A stretch of DNA of 35,418 bases from Deltaproteobacteria bacterium (GTDB lineage Bacteria; Desulfobacterota; Syntrophia; Syntrophales; UBA2210), in NCBI GenBank assembly GCA_019313905.1, contig JAFDAI010000012.1, positions 1 through 35,418 of the forward strand, read 5' to 3'. Numbering within the stretch: the first letter of the stretch is position 1; each line of letters opens with the position of its first letter. Both the position numbers and the translations under genes were made by a program. Shown in pieces: positions 16,402 to 25,845 of this stretch. The notes beneath the pieces are model-generated. The model was given only the letters and a program-made list of their open reading frames with translations. It was not told where the DNA came from and searched no databases.

Positions 16402-18117
16402 TTATTTAAAGAGATTATATAACCTGCCTACTATGCCCTCCTTTTTTGCGGAGTCCTGCACTTTTTCAGGAAATGTTGTACGCGATTCCGTTACGCCTGA
16501 TTTGTCGGCTGCACTGGCCTCAGTCGGCCCGGTATCTTTTCCTGGTGTTCCGGGATGTTTAAAATTTCCGGGCTTTGTCTGTCGAGGCCTTCTTCTCCTC
16601 CGGGGCGGCTTGCTGACGATTGGCTTCGTTTCTTCTTCGGAGCTTTCACCTCCCGCCTCCGGGACGACCTGTTTTCTTTTCACCTTCTTAACATGGAATT
16701 CCCCCCACAGCAGATCGGAATCCTCCGAGATGGTTACGGCAACACCATGAAGCGCCTCCAGTTTGCTTATCTGACTTCTTTTCTGATTGAGAAGATATCC
16801 GGTCACCTCCGGTGGAAGCGTAACGGCAATCTCCGAAGACTTCTCCTTTGCCGCCTCGGCTTTAATTCTCCGCAACGCGCTGAGCGCCATATATTCTACG
16901 GACGGTCTGACACCATTTCCCCTGCAATAGGGACACACTGAATAACTGATCTCCTGTATCGTGGACTGCTTCTTCTGGCGGGACAGTTCCAGCATGCCAA
17001 ATCTGGATATCTTGGCCAGTTGTATTCTGGATCTGTCCACCTTCAGCGCGTCGCGGAAGGTCTTTTCCACCCGAGTAATGTGATTCTTGTCCATCATGTC
17101 GATGAAATCGACCACGATAAGCCCCCCGAGGTCCCTTAAGCGGAGTTGCCTCGCTATCTCTCCAGCTGCTTCGATGTTTGTTTTGTATGCAGTCTCTTCC
17201 ACGTCATGCTTCTTCAAACGGCCTGAGTTCACGTCGATGGTTATCCCTGCCTCTGTGGGTTCTATGACGATGGAACCCCCCGATTTCAGGTTAACGCGCG
17301 GCTGATATATCTCGTTTATCTGGTCCTCGATATCATACTGATCGAACAGGGGCGTCTCTTCCTTATAAAACTTTATCATCCTTACATTTCTTGGCGAGAC
17401 GGCCTTGCAGTAGATCCTCATCTTCCGTGCAATTTCAGGATTATCAACCAGTATCTCATTGATATCCGATGTATAATAATCCCTGAACGCTTTGACGGCA
17501 AAATCGGTTTCCTGGTATATCAATCCGGGCGCTGTCGTCTTTTCAGATTTTCCTTTTATGTCTTTCCACAGCCTCAACAGCATCTGGTAGTCCCGGATAA
17601 GCTCCTGCTTTGTCCTGCTCATGCCGGCGGTGCGAACGATAAATCCCATGTTCTCCTGTTCGATTATCTGCTCCATTACCTGTTTGAGCTTCTTTCTGTC
17701 CGCTTCATTCTCTATCTTGCGAGAGATGCCGCCACTACCCTGCCTGTTGGGCATAAGAACAAGGTACCGGCCGGGAAGTGAAATGTGCGTTGTAAGCATC
17801 GCGCCCTTGGATCCTTTTTCTTCTCTTACAACCTGAACAGGCAACCTTTTCCCTACCGGCAATCTTCTGTCCTCACCGAAGTATTCCGACGCTACATCAC
17901 GCAGCGGCAGGAAACCGCTTTTGCCGGTACCATAATCCACAAAAGCCGCCCTCAGTCCCTGCTGCACATTTTGCACAGTGCCATTGTATATATTGCCGGC
18001 TGTCGGTTCCTTGACCGACATCCTTACATTGTATTCCACCAGATTGCCGTCTTCAACAACGGCCATCCTGCTTTCTTCTTCATCTATTGTGTTTATAAGC
18101 ATTTTTTTAGTCATCAT
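16402..18117 (-). CDS. rng: Ribonuclease E/G family protein
   Basis: A 571-residue endoribonuclease of the RNase E/G type, cutting single-stranded AU-rich RNA in rRNA processing and mRNA decay. An S1 RNA-binding domain lies at about 35-125 (GNIYNGTVQNVQQGLRAAFVDYG). The catalytic part carries ITIDVNSGR and VVDFIDMMDKNH, with the Mg-binding Asp residues, and the Zn-link motif CPYCRGNGVR. After about residue 490 the tail is basic and disordered (PPRRRRRPRQTKP) and ends in a short helix (GIVGRLYNLFK), perhaps for RNA or partner binding. Length fits RNase G with a tail. The start could be either ATG at 18117 or 18114. Confidence 0.92.
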   Translation of the reverse strand: MMTKKMLINTIDEEESRMAVVEDGNLVEYNVRMSVKEPTAGNIYNGTVQNVQQGLRAAFVDYGTGKSGFLPLRDVASEYFGEDRRLPVGKRLPVQVVREEKGSKGAMLTTHISLPGRYLVLMPNRQGSGGISRKIENEADRKKLKQVMEQIIEQENMGFIVRTAGMSRTKQELIRDYQMLLRLWKDIKGKSEKTTAPGLIYQETDFAVKAFRDYYTSDINEILVDNPEIARKMRIYCKAVSPRNVRMIKFYKEETPLFDQYDIEDQINEIYQPRVNLKSGGSIVIEPTEAGITIDVNSGRLKKHDVEETAYKTNIEAAGEIARQLRLRDLGGLIVVDFIDMMDKNHITRVEKTFRDALKVDRSRIQLAKISRFGMLELSRQKKQSTIQEISYSVCPYCRGNGVRPSVEYMALSALRRIKAEAAKEKSSEIAVTLPPEVTGYLLNQKRSQISKLEALHGVAVTISEDSDLLWGEFHVKKVKRKQVVPEAGGESSEEETKPIVSKPPRRRRRPRQTKPGNFKHPGTPGKDTGPTEASAADKSGVTESRTTFPEKVQDSAKKEGIVGRLYNLFK

Positions 18118-18226
18118 AATCTTCTTTCTGTATATCCAGGTCCATAAAGATACGGTGTTCGTCTCCGATACCTGAATTTTTTATCTCAAATCTTTTATTT
18201 TTACTATTTTTCTTCCCGTACACATG

Positions 18227-18832
18227 TCAAAATACGTTCGGATCACCCTTCCCTTCTCTGACTATCTCGGGGATAGCATTCGCAAGGTTCACAACCGTCG
18301 ACAGTTCAGGAGGCAGAATACCTCCATCTATAACCAAGTCTACGCAGTGTCCAAGTTCCTCTTCTATTATGTACGGATCTGTTATTATCTCATCTTCACA
18401 CGATTTTACTGTGGTGCTGATTATCGGACTCCCGAATTCTCTGACAAGAGAAAGGCATATATCGTTATCCGGAATTCTTATGCCCACCTCTTTTCTCTTT
18501 GGCAGCAGGATCTTCGGAACGAGTCTGGATGCCCCCAGTATAAAGGTGTAGGGACCGGGCAGCAAACGTTTCATGATCTTATATGCATAGTTGGTCACCA
18601 CAGCATAATTGCTTATATCACCAAGATCGGCACAGATAAAGCTGAATGGCTGTTTCCTGCTCCTCTTTTTTATCTCATATATCCTCTCGATACCCCGTTT
18701 ATTAAACAGGTCACATCCCATTCCATAAGACGTATCTGTAGGACAGACCACGATACCGCCGTCATTCAGCACCTGAACGGCCTTTTTTATAAGCCGGATC
18801 TGGGGATTTTCAGCATTTATTTTAAGTAACAT
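18227..18832 (-). CDS. YrdC/Sua5-domain protein, YciO type
   Basis: A 201-residue protein of the Sua5/YciO/YrdC family, which in its studied members makes threonylcarbamoyl-AMP for tRNA t6A. Visible blocks are GGIVVCPTDTSYGMGCD, IYEIKKRSRKQPFSFICAD, LPGPYTFILGAS, and VGIRIPDNDIC. The sequence resembles YciO, whose activity is weak or different, more than the essential TsaC. The reading frame is open to 19057, but that part overlaps murJ, so the ATG at 18832, just after the murJ stop, is the start. It lies in one run with murJ and rng. Confidence 0.85.
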   Translation of the reverse strand: MLLKINAENPQIRLIKKAVQVLNDGGIVVCPTDTSYGMGCDLFNKRGIERIYEIKKRSRKQPFSFICADLGDISNYAVVTNYAYKIMKRLLPGPYTFILGASRLVPKILLPKRKEVGIRIPDNDICLSLVREFGSPIISTTVKSCEDEIITDPYIIEEELGHCVDLVIDGGILPPELSTVVNLANAIPEIVREGKGDPNVF

Positions 18833-18837
18833 AGATC

Positions 18838-20403
18838 CTATCCATTCTTCATCCCAAGCAGGATCTTTGCCTCGGAGCTGCCCAGGATAAGTGAACTCAG
18901 GGCAAACACGGCAAGCCCCACAACCATTGCAACTGCCAGAAACAATAACCTTTCTCCGAAAGCCCCTTCGCTGTTCCATCCAAGAGTGTGGCTTACTGCA
19001 GTTATCGACAGCCACATGACCACAGATGCCAGTGTGGTCTTGAGCACAGATGTCCAAAAACTCTTTTTAAGAAACCTCCCCACCTTTCTTCTCAATATCA
19101 CAGCGAGAACAACAATATTGACCGCGGAGGCGATTGATGTGGCAAGCGCAAGTCCGCTATGTTTCATGGGGAACATCAATATAATACTCATTATAACATT
19201 CACAAGAAGCGCCGCAACCGCAATCTTTACAGGAGTCCTTGTATCCTGCATGGCGTAAAACGCAGATACGACAACCCTTATGCACGAGAAGGCCCACAGG
19301 CCAACTGCATAATAAAGCAGGGCCTGAGCGGTAAAGACCGTGGACGCGGCATCGAACTCCCCACGCTGGAAAAGTACAGATATTATAGGTACGCGCAGGA
19401 CAATCAGGGCAACCATTGCCGGTATAGTGACAAACAGGATCAACCTCAGAGAAAATGATATCGTATCCTTCAATTCTTCATAATTCCCCCCTGTCACCTG
19501 TTCTGAAAAGCTGGGGAGCGACGCCGTTCCCACCGCCATTGCGAATACACCAAGGGGAAGCTGCACCACCCTGTCGGCATAGTACAGATACGACACGCTG
19601 CCTCCCGGGAGAAGAGATGCCAGGATGGTGTTTATAAATATACTCGCCTGATAGACAGCAGCGCCGAACACCGCCGGGAGCATCAGCAGCCCTATCCTTT
19701 TTATTCCCGGGTGGTTGAAATGAAAGTTCGGTTTCAACCTCACGCCCACCTTGAGCAGAAACGGGAATTGCATGGCAAGCTGAAGGACTCCTCCCACTAT
19801 AACACCCACAGCCAAAGATATTATCGGATCCCCAAAACAGTCCTTCAGGAGAAACGCGGCGGCTATCATGCAGATATTGAGGATTACCGGAGCGAGAGCA
19901 GGTGCCGCAAAGTGCCTGAAGGAATTGAGAATACCCATGCACAGCGCGACAAGGGATATAAAAAATATATAGGGAAACATCAGGCGGGTAAGAAATACGG
20001 TGAGCGCGTATTTATCCGGAACGTCAGCAAACCCTGGTGCCACGATTCTGACGATCCAGGGGGAAAGCAATATGCCCGCAACCGAGACCAGCACAAGAAT
20101 AATGGAGAGGAGAGTAAAGGCGATACCTGCAAGTTCAATGGCCTGTTTCTTTGATCTTTTCAGGTATCCGGTAAAAACCGGTATAAAGGCTATGGTAAGA
20201 GAACCTTCCGCAAACAGGCGACGGAGAAGATTGGGGATTCTGAAGGCCACGAAGAAAGCATCGGTAGCCAGCCCGGCCCCGAAAAATCCCGCTATTACCA
20301 TGTCCCGGATAAAGCCGAATACTCTGCTCAGCAGAGTCGAGAGCCCGACGACCCACGCCGCTTTAACTACGCGGGTGTTTTCTGTTTCTTTACGTGGAGT
20401 CAA
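18838..20403 (-). CDS. murJ: Lipid II flippase MurJ
   Basis: MurJ flips lipid II across the inner membrane for peptidoglycan synthesis. The 521-residue protein has about 14 hydrophobic segments. The N-terminus carries the family marks LSTLLSRVFGFIRDMVIAGF, ATDAFFVAFRIPNLLRRLFA and EGSLTIAFIPVF. The start is a TTG at 20401-20403, with AGGTG eight bases upstream; no ATG fits. The 123-bp repeat lies about 30 bp before it. The cell-wall amidase at 25846-27669 is a functional relative but not in the same operon. Confidence 0.95.
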   Translation of the reverse strand: MTPRKETENTRVVKAAWVVGLSTLLSRVFGFIRDMVIAGFFGAGLATDAFFVAFRIPNLLRRLFAEGSLTIAFIPVFTGYLKRSKKQAIELAGIAFTLLSIILVLVSVAGILLSPWIVRIVAPGFADVPDKYALTVFLTRLMFPYIFFISLVALCMGILNSFRHFAAPALAPVILNICMIAAAFLLKDCFGDPIISLAVGVIVGGVLQLAMQFPFLLKVGVRLKPNFHFNHPGIKRIGLLMLPAVFGAAVYQASIFINTILASLLPGGSVSYLYYADRVVQLPLGVFAMAVGTASLPSFSEQVTGGNYEELKDTISFSLRLILFVTIPAMVALIVLRVPIISVLFQRGEFDAASTVFTAQALLYYAVGLWAFSCIRVVVSAFYAMQDTRTPVKIAVAALLVNVIMSIILMFPMKHSGLALATSIASAVNIVVLAVILRRKVGRFLKKSFWTSVLKTTLASVVMWLSITAVSHTLGWNSEGAFGERLLFLAVAMVVGLAVFALSSLILGSSEAKILLGMKNG

Positions 20404-20434
20404 GCTTGATGCACCTATAAAGAGTCAAAGTTAG

Positions 20435-20557
20435 ATGGCAAAGTAAAAAGCTCCAAATTCAAGGCGCGCAAATCATGAGGAATGAGGCGTACTTACGGTA
20501 CGCCGCAGTGACGAAGGATGCAGTGGAACGCAGAAGTTGGACTTTTTACAAAGCCAT
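20435..20557. repeat. 123-bp palindromic dispersed repeat, copy 2
   Basis: Same length and orientation as copy 1, with two substitutions (GCGG to GTGG and AACACAG to AACGCAG). The flanking bases G20434 and C20558 extend the terminal inverted repeat by one pair. It fills most of the gap between the CBS-protein stop (20564) and the murJ TTG start. It may add a hairpin to the transcript between these genes. Confidence 0.85.
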
Positions 20558-20563
20558 CGAGCC

Positions 20564-21220
20564 TTATTCTTCCACCTTGCCCTCATCGATAATTGTTGTG
20601 TACCCAGCCTCGTTAAGAACCCTGCAAAGTTCATCGGTGTTGTATGTACCAACTCTCACAAGAGTGGGGCGAACATTGCTGTCGTCTTTGTCTATTGTAG
20701 AGAGTATAGACACTATCCTCAGCCCCATATCGTTTATGATATTTGCTACTTTTGCTATTTCACCTATATTGCTTGAGAGTCTGAGTTCCACGCGGCAGGT
20801 CGGCGTATTATGTACCCCCGTAAAATCAAGTAACACATTCAGGAGATCACAGGTGGTAATCAGACCAACCAGTTCATCACCGATCACAACGGGCAAGCTA
20901 TTGACATGTTTATCATTTATCAGCTTGGCCGCCCTTTCAATAGTGGTTCCGGGCGTTACGGTAAATACCTCTTTGGTCATAACGTCTTCTGTCTTCATCT
21001 CTGAAAGGAGATAGTTAAGCTCGTGGACAGAAAGGGTGTTCGCCGGAGATGGTGAATTGTCTCTGATGTCCCTGTCTGCAATAATACCTATCAGCTTCTT
21101 CCCCTCCACCACGGGAATCTGATCGATCTTATGCTCCTTTAAGAGATTTTTTACCTTGAGAATGCTTGTATCTCCGGTTACCGTTACAAGATCTCTCGTC
21201 ATCTTTTTTCCTACAAACAT
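20564..21220 (-). CDS. CBS-domain pair protein with C-terminal ACT-like domain (AcuB-like)
   Basis: A 218-residue soluble protein. Two CBS motifs cover about residues 1-60 (MTRDLVTVTGDTSILKVKNL, IPVVEGKKLIGIIADRDIRD) and 75-130 (VMTKEVFTVTPGTTIERAA, SLPVVIGDELVGLITTCDLL). Residues about 140-215 form an ACT-like fold (RVELRLSSNIGEIAKVANII). This layout is that of AcuB-like proteins, which bind adenine nucleotides and modulate metabolism; the target is unknown. It starts 24 bp after the Rho_N-like gene and appears co-transcribed with it. Confidence 0.82.
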   Translation of the reverse strand: MFVGKKMTRDLVTVTGDTSILKVKNLLKEHKIDQIPVVEGKKLIGIIADRDIRDNSPSPANTLSVHELNYLLSEMKTEDVMTKEVFTVTPGTTIERAAKLINDKHVNSLPVVIGDELVGLITTCDLLNVLLDFTGVHNTPTCRVELRLSSNIGEIAKVANIINDMGLRIVSILSTIDKDDSNVRPTLVRVGTYNTDELCRVLNEAGYTTIIDEGKVEE

Positions 21221-21244
21221 AACATAACCTCCGGCACCACATTT

Positions 21245-21709
21245 TTAAGAGGCAGCTCTTGCCAGTATCCTTGTCCTTTTCTTAAGCCTGTTTATCCTTT
21301 TCCTGAGACGGTTAACTCCACTCTTGCCTCCCTTCTCCTTCAGATCCTCCTTTTTCTGTTTGAGCGCCCTCATCTTTTCTTTCAGGGACGATACCGTCTC
21401 CGCGGATTTTTCGGGTGCCTTTACAGCTTTCTTTTCAGGTTTTTCTTTGGCGGGCTCAGAAGAAACTTCTTTTCCCTCTGTCTCCGCGGATTCTTCGGGC
21501 ACCTCTGATGCCTTCTTTCCCGGCACCTTTTCCACTGCTTCGGGAGAGATATCTTCTACTGTTTCCACAATCTCATCCTGCGCAGCTTTGATAGCGCTTA
21601 TCAGATCAGCCTTTTTCATGGCGCCGAGGCCCTCGATCTTCCCGGTATCTCGTGCAATCTCCTTCAGCTCTGCTACTGTGTGTTCTTCCAAAGCCTTTTC
21701 ATCTGTCAT
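21245..21709 (-). CDS. Rho_N-domain-like, lysine- and glutamate-rich protein
   Basis: A 154-residue protein. Residues about 8-45 (HTVAELKEIARDTGKIEGLG, then MKKADLISAIKAA) match the Rho N-terminal/SAP-like helical fold, which binds nucleic acid. Residues 50-105 are low-complexity Glu, Lys, Ala and Pro, likely disordered. The last 50 residues are very basic and helical (VNRLRKRINRLKKRTRILAR). The design suggests RNA or DNA binding, but I know no function for this family. A GGGAG precedes the ATG and a near-consensus promoter lies upstream, so it heads the run toward the CBS protein and perhaps murJ. Confidence 0.7.
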   Translation of the reverse strand: MTDEKALEEHTVAELKEIARDTGKIEGLGAMKKADLISAIKAAQDEIVETVEDISPEAVEKVPGKKASEVPEESAETEGKEVSSEPAKEKPEKKAVKAPEKSAETVSSLKEKMRALKQKKEDLKEKGGKSGVNRLRKRINRLKKRTRILARAAS

Positions 21710-21746
21710 GCTATTCTTCTCCCTTCATGCCTGAATTATCCTTGGA

Positions 21747-21776
21747 TTTATAGCACACTGGGTCTCTTAAAATCAA
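21747..21776 (-). promoter_or_regulatory. Predicted promoter of the Rho_N-like gene
   Basis: Minus-strand TTGATT (21771-21776), an 18-base spacer and TATAAA (21747-21752) lie about 40 bp before the gene start. The -35 box is inside AAATCAAAT (21770-21778), which is matched in inverted orientation by ATTTGATTT at 21819-21827 on the hrpA side. Confidence 0.5.
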
Positions 21777-21905
21777 ATTTAATCATATGGTTAAAACCGG
21801 CTAAGGCAATCCGATCATATTTGATTTGCTATTATCGTAAGAAAATGCATAAATCTCCGTCAAACGATATGACTGGTCAAGGATTCTCCAACCAGAAACT
21901 CAAAG

Positions 21906-24900
21906 ATGGCATTGTCTGATATAAAATCACTGCAAAAAGAGATACGCTCCGGCGTGAGAAAGGCGCTCTATCCGGACAGACGCCTTATCACCGGAGAGCT
22001 GCGCCTCATAAGCAACGCCGGACTGAAAGACGAAGATGGCGAAGGAACACTGGTAAAGCTCCGCAAATTGGAAAAAAGACTGAACACCTCCATCAAAAAG
22101 AGGGAGGCCCGCCGAAACCATCTGCTGGAAATCACCTATCCCGGGATACTCCCCATAACAAAGAAAAAAGATGAAATCATAGAGGCCATAAAAAATCATC
22201 AGGTTGTCGTCATTACCGGCGAGACCGGTTCCGGAAAGACTACACAGCTACCAAAGATGTGCGTAGAGGCGGGGCGCGGCATAGACGGCATTATAGGATG
22301 CACCCAACCCCGGAGGATCGCGGCGGTAACAGTTGCCCGCAGGATCGCCGATGAGCTGAAGGAAAACGTGGGAAAGTCTGTCGGCTACAAGATACGCTTC
22401 AAAGACATAACAAACAGAGACATCCACATCAAGCTGATGACCGATGGTGTCCTTCTCATGGAGACGCAGTCAGATCCCTATCTGAACAGGTACGATACCC
22501 TGATTATTGACGAAGCGCATGAGAGAAGCACGAACATAGATTTTATTCTGGGTATTCTCAAAAGGCTTCTGAGCAAGAGAAGGGATCTGAAGCTTATAAT
22601 AACATCCGCAACCATAGACCCGGAAAAATTCTCAAAGGCGTTCGATAATGCACCCATAATAGAGGTATCGGGACGTATGTATCCCGTGGAGGTCCGGTAC
22701 CGGCCGATTGATCCGAAGATGGGAGAAGACAGTGAAACATCTCATGTGGACGCAGCCGTCAGGGCAGTGGATGAACTGAGCAAAGAAGAACCCGGAGATA
22801 TCCTCATCTTTATGCCAACACAGCAGGATATCGTGGATACATGCGGTATCCTCACCGCAGGCAAAGATGGCAATTCAACCGTGCTTCCCCTCTTCGGACG
22901 TCTGTCATCTTCCGAACAGCACCGCGTATTTGCGCGAACAAGGAAAAGAAAGATTGTTGTGGCTACCAACGTGGCTGAGACCTCCATTACCATCCCCGGT
23001 ATCCGCTATGTGATTGATACCGGTCTCGCAAGAATATCCGAATACAACCCCGGCACAAGGACCAGAAAACTCCCCATAAAGGTCATATCAAAAAGCAATG
23101 CCATCCAGAGAAAGGGACGGTGTGGACGGGTGCAGGATGGAGTGTGCGTCCGTCTTTACACGGAAGAAGATTACGAGAAACGTCCTTTCTTCACCACTCC
23201 GGAGATACTCCGTTCCAACCTGGCAGAGGTTATACTGAGAATGATCGCCCTGGGAATGGGCAATATCTCTTCATTTCCCTTTATAGATTCGCCGTCCCCC
23301 GGAAATATCAGGGACGGATTCGCCCTGCTCCGGGAACTGGGTGCCACAAGATCAGAGGACAAGAAAGTCTTCCTGACAGGCAAAGGAACTGCCATGTCGC
23401 GCCTGCCGATAGATCCCAGGCTTTCACGTATGATCATAGATGCTGAAAGATACGGGTGCATGGAGGAGGTGATTATTATAGCCTCCGCCCTGTCCATCCA
23501 GGACCCGAGAGAACGGCCCCTTGAAAAAGAACAGGAAGCCGACAGGATGCACAAACCCTTTATAAATCCCGCCTCCGACTTTATAACACTCCTGAATATC
23601 TGGAACAGGCATCATGATATCCGCAAAGAGCTGAAGACACAAAACCGGATGCGCAGATTCTGCAGAGAACATTTCCTGTCATACAGGCGAATGAGAGAAT
23701 GGCGGGATGTATATGAACAGATATCAAATATCCTTAAAGAGGCCGGGCACAAAAAGACAAAGAAAACGCTGCAGGGAGAGCCCCTGTACGAAGGCATACA
23801 CAAGGCCATTCTCGGCGGCTACATTTCAAGCATAGGTGTAAAGAAGGAAAAGAATATATATCTGATGGCAAAGGGGAAAGAGGTCATGATCTTTCCCGGT
23901 TCGGGGCTCTTCAACCACGGCGGGGACTGGATAGTCTCTGCGGAAATAGTGGAGACATCAAGGATGTTCGCCCGGATTAACGCCATCATAAAGCCAGAAT
24001 GGCTGGAAGAGATCGGGGGTGATCTCTGCCGCCGAAACTATCTGGAACCGCACTGGGAAAAGAATCGGGGCGAAGTTGTCGCGCAGGAGCAGGTAAAACT
24101 CTACGGCCTGATCATAGTGCCGGGAAGACCCGTCTCATACGGCCGTATAGATCCCGTGGAGGCTACGAAGATATTTATCCGAAGCGCTCTAGTGGAGGGC
24201 AATATCAGGGATCCCCTTCCCTTTCTGAGACACAATCAAAATCTGACCGAAGAAGTGGCCGGAATGGAAGACAAGATAAGAAAGAAGAATATCCTGGTGG
24301 ACGAGGATGTCCTCACCGAATTCTACGAGGAACGCATCGGCATCGCCTGCAACATCAGAACCCTGAAAAAACTTATAAAAGACAGAGGCACAGATGATTT
24401 TCTCCAGATGAACAGAGAGGATATCATGGAATACCATCCAGAAAAAGAGCTCTCCATGTACCCGGATGAAATCACATTAGGGAGCAGGGTTTTGTCCTGT
24501 TCATACAGTTTCGATCCCGGGGAACAGGATGATGGAGTGACGATACATGTCCCCTCCGATGTCGCTTCAACTCTCCCACTGGAATCAGCGGACTGGCAGA
24601 TACCCGCCCTCCTCAGAGAAAAAATGACTGCCCTCATAAAGGGCCTGCCCAAGAAGTACAGGAAGAGTCTTATGCCCATCGGTCAGACAGTGGACACCAT
24701 AATACGCAATATCGAAAGCAGTGACGGATCACTCATCACATCCATGGCACAGTTCATACATGGAAAATTTAACATTAATATACCGGCTGTGGCATGGCCG
24801 ATAGAAAGCATCCCGGATTATTTGAAGATGCGCTTTTTCATCGTGAACGAAAAGGGAGAGAAAATACGCTCCGGCCGTGATATCCGCTCACTGCAGGAAA

Positions 24901-25841
24901 ACATTCCCGATGGCGGATCATCCCCGGCATTTAAGACGGCAAAGAAACAATGGGAAAAAGAAAGGATAACCTCTTGGGATTTTACGGATCTTCCCGAAAA
25001 CATCGTCCTGAAAGGTAAAGGCGGGAATGATGGTCTGGCGTACCCGGCGCTGAAAAGGGAGAAAGATGGCAGCATAAGCCTTCGTCTTTTCAGAGATATG
25101 AAAAAGGCGGAGATGGCACACAGGGAAGGCATGGCCGCGCTCTACGAAATACACTTCAGAAAGGATATGAAATTTCTGAAAAAGTGTCTCGCCCTGCCAC
25201 AGGAAATAAAAAAGGGGGCAATTTACTGCGGGGGAACTAAACAGATAGAAAATGCCCTATATCGAAAAACCATACGTACCCTTTTTGAACGAAACATAAG
25301 AAAACGAGAGGAATTCCTCGAATACGCGAAGTCTGCGGGTCGTAACATCCTCCCGGAAGGACAGAAATTGCTACAGAATGTTATACCGGCAGTGAAAATG
25401 CGCGGAGAAACCGAAGATACTCTTCACAGGCTGGAGATCGCAAACATTGCCAACAGATCCGCAAATGACTTCATCACCAGCCTCAGAAAAGATATCAACC
25501 GGTTGATACCGGAAGATTTCGTGGAAATCCATGAAGGAGAAAGGCTGTCTGACATACCGCGACATCTTCGCGCCATCATGATTCGAGCCGAAAGAGGCAT
25601 AGCACACCTGGAAAAAGACAGGGTCAAGACCGGTAAACTCAGACCCTTTGACAACAAACTGGAAGAGCTGCTGAAAGAAGCCACCTCTTCATCTGAAGAA
25701 AAGAAACGGGCCGTGGAAGAGTACGCGTGGATGGTGGAAGAATACAGGATATCAGTCTTCGCGCCGGAAATAAAAGCCCGGGGTTCCGTATCTCCAAAGA
25801 AACTGAAAGGGAAGATAGAGGATATTGAAAGGCAATGTTGA
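21906..25841 (+). CDS. hrpA: ATP-dependent RNA helicase HrpA
   Basis: A 1311-residue DEAH-box helicase, the full length of the HrpA family; in E. coli HrpA acts on stalled ribosomes and mRNA. The helicase core shows VVVITGETGSGKTTQLPKMC (motif I), CTQPRRIAAVTVARRIAD (Ia), LIIDEAHERSTNIDF (II, DEAH), ITSATIDPEKFSKAF (III), VATNVAETSITIPGI (V) and AIQRKGRCGRVQDGVCVRLY (VI). The helicase-associated and OB-like domains follow, then the long HrpA-specific DUF3418 C-terminal region (from about residue 700). The ribosome-binding sequence before the ATG at 21906 is weak. It ends 4 bp from the convergent amidase stop. Confidence 0.95.
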   Translation: MALSDIKSLQKEIRSGVRKALYPDRRLITGELRLISNAGLKDEDGEGTLVKLRKLEKRLNTSIKKREARRNHLLEITYPGILPITKKKDEIIEAIKNHQVVVITGETGSGKTTQLPKMCVEAGRGIDGIIGCTQPRRIAAVTVARRIADELKENVGKSVGYKIRFKDITNRDIHIKLMTDGVLLMETQSDPYLNRYDTLIIDEAHERSTNIDFILGILKRLLSKRRDLKLIITSATIDPEKFSKAFDNAPIIEVSGRMYPVEVRYRPIDPKMGEDSETSHVDAAVRAVDELSKEEPGDILIFMPTQQDIVDTCGILTAGKDGNSTVLPLFGRLSSSEQHRVFARTRKRKIVVATNVAETSITIPGIRYVIDTGLARISEYNPGTRTRKLPIKVISKSNAIQRKGRCGRVQDGVCVRLYTEEDYEKRPFFTTPEILRSNLAEVILRMIALGMGNISSFPFIDSPSPGNIRDGFALLRELGATRSEDKKVFLTGKGTAMSRLPIDPRLSRMIIDAERYGCMEEVIIIASALSIQDPRERPLEKEQEADRMHKPFINPASDFITLLNIWNRHHDIRKELKTQNRMRRFCREHFLSYRRMREWRDVYEQISNILKEAGHKKTKKTLQGEPLYEGIHKAILGGYISSIGVKKEKNIYLMAKGKEVMIFPGSGLFNHGGDWIVSAEIVETSRMFARINAIIKPEWLEEIGGDLCRRNYLEPHWEKNRGEVVAQEQVKLYGLIIVPGRPVSYGRIDPVEATKIFIRSALVEGNIRDPLPFLRHNQNLTEEVAGMEDKIRKKNILVDEDVLTEFYEERIGIACNIRTLKKLIKDRGTDDFLQMNREDIMEYHPEKELSMYPDEITLGSRVLSCSYSFDPGEQDDGVTIHVPSDVASTLPLESADWQIPALLREKMTALIKGLPKKYRKSLMPIGQTVDTIIRNIESSDGSLITSMAQFIHGKFNINIPAVAWPIESIPDYLKMRFFIVNEKGEKIRSGRDIRSLQENIPDGGSSPAFKTAKKQWEKERITSWDFTDLPENIVLKGKGGNDGLAYPALKREKDGSISLRLFRDMKKAEMAHREGMAALYEIHFRKDMKFLKKCLALPQEIKKGAIYCGGTKQIENALYRKTIRTLFERNIRKREEFLEYAKSAGRNILPEGQKLLQNVIPAVKMRGETEDTLHRLEIANIANRSANDFITSLRKDINRLIPEDFVEIHEGERLSDIPRHLRAIMIRAERGIAHLEKDRVKTGKLRPFDNKLEELLKEATSSSEEKKRAVEEYAWMVEEYRISVFAPEIKARGSVSPKKLKGKIEDIERQC

Positions 25842-25845
25842 ATGT

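Noticed and set aside
18833-19057. Cysteine-rich N-terminal extension (CNGCGACRVCP) of the YrdC/YciO frame
   Set aside because: It looks like a ferredoxin motif but lies wholly inside the 3' end of murJ on the same strand in another frame. The family start is the ATG at 18832.
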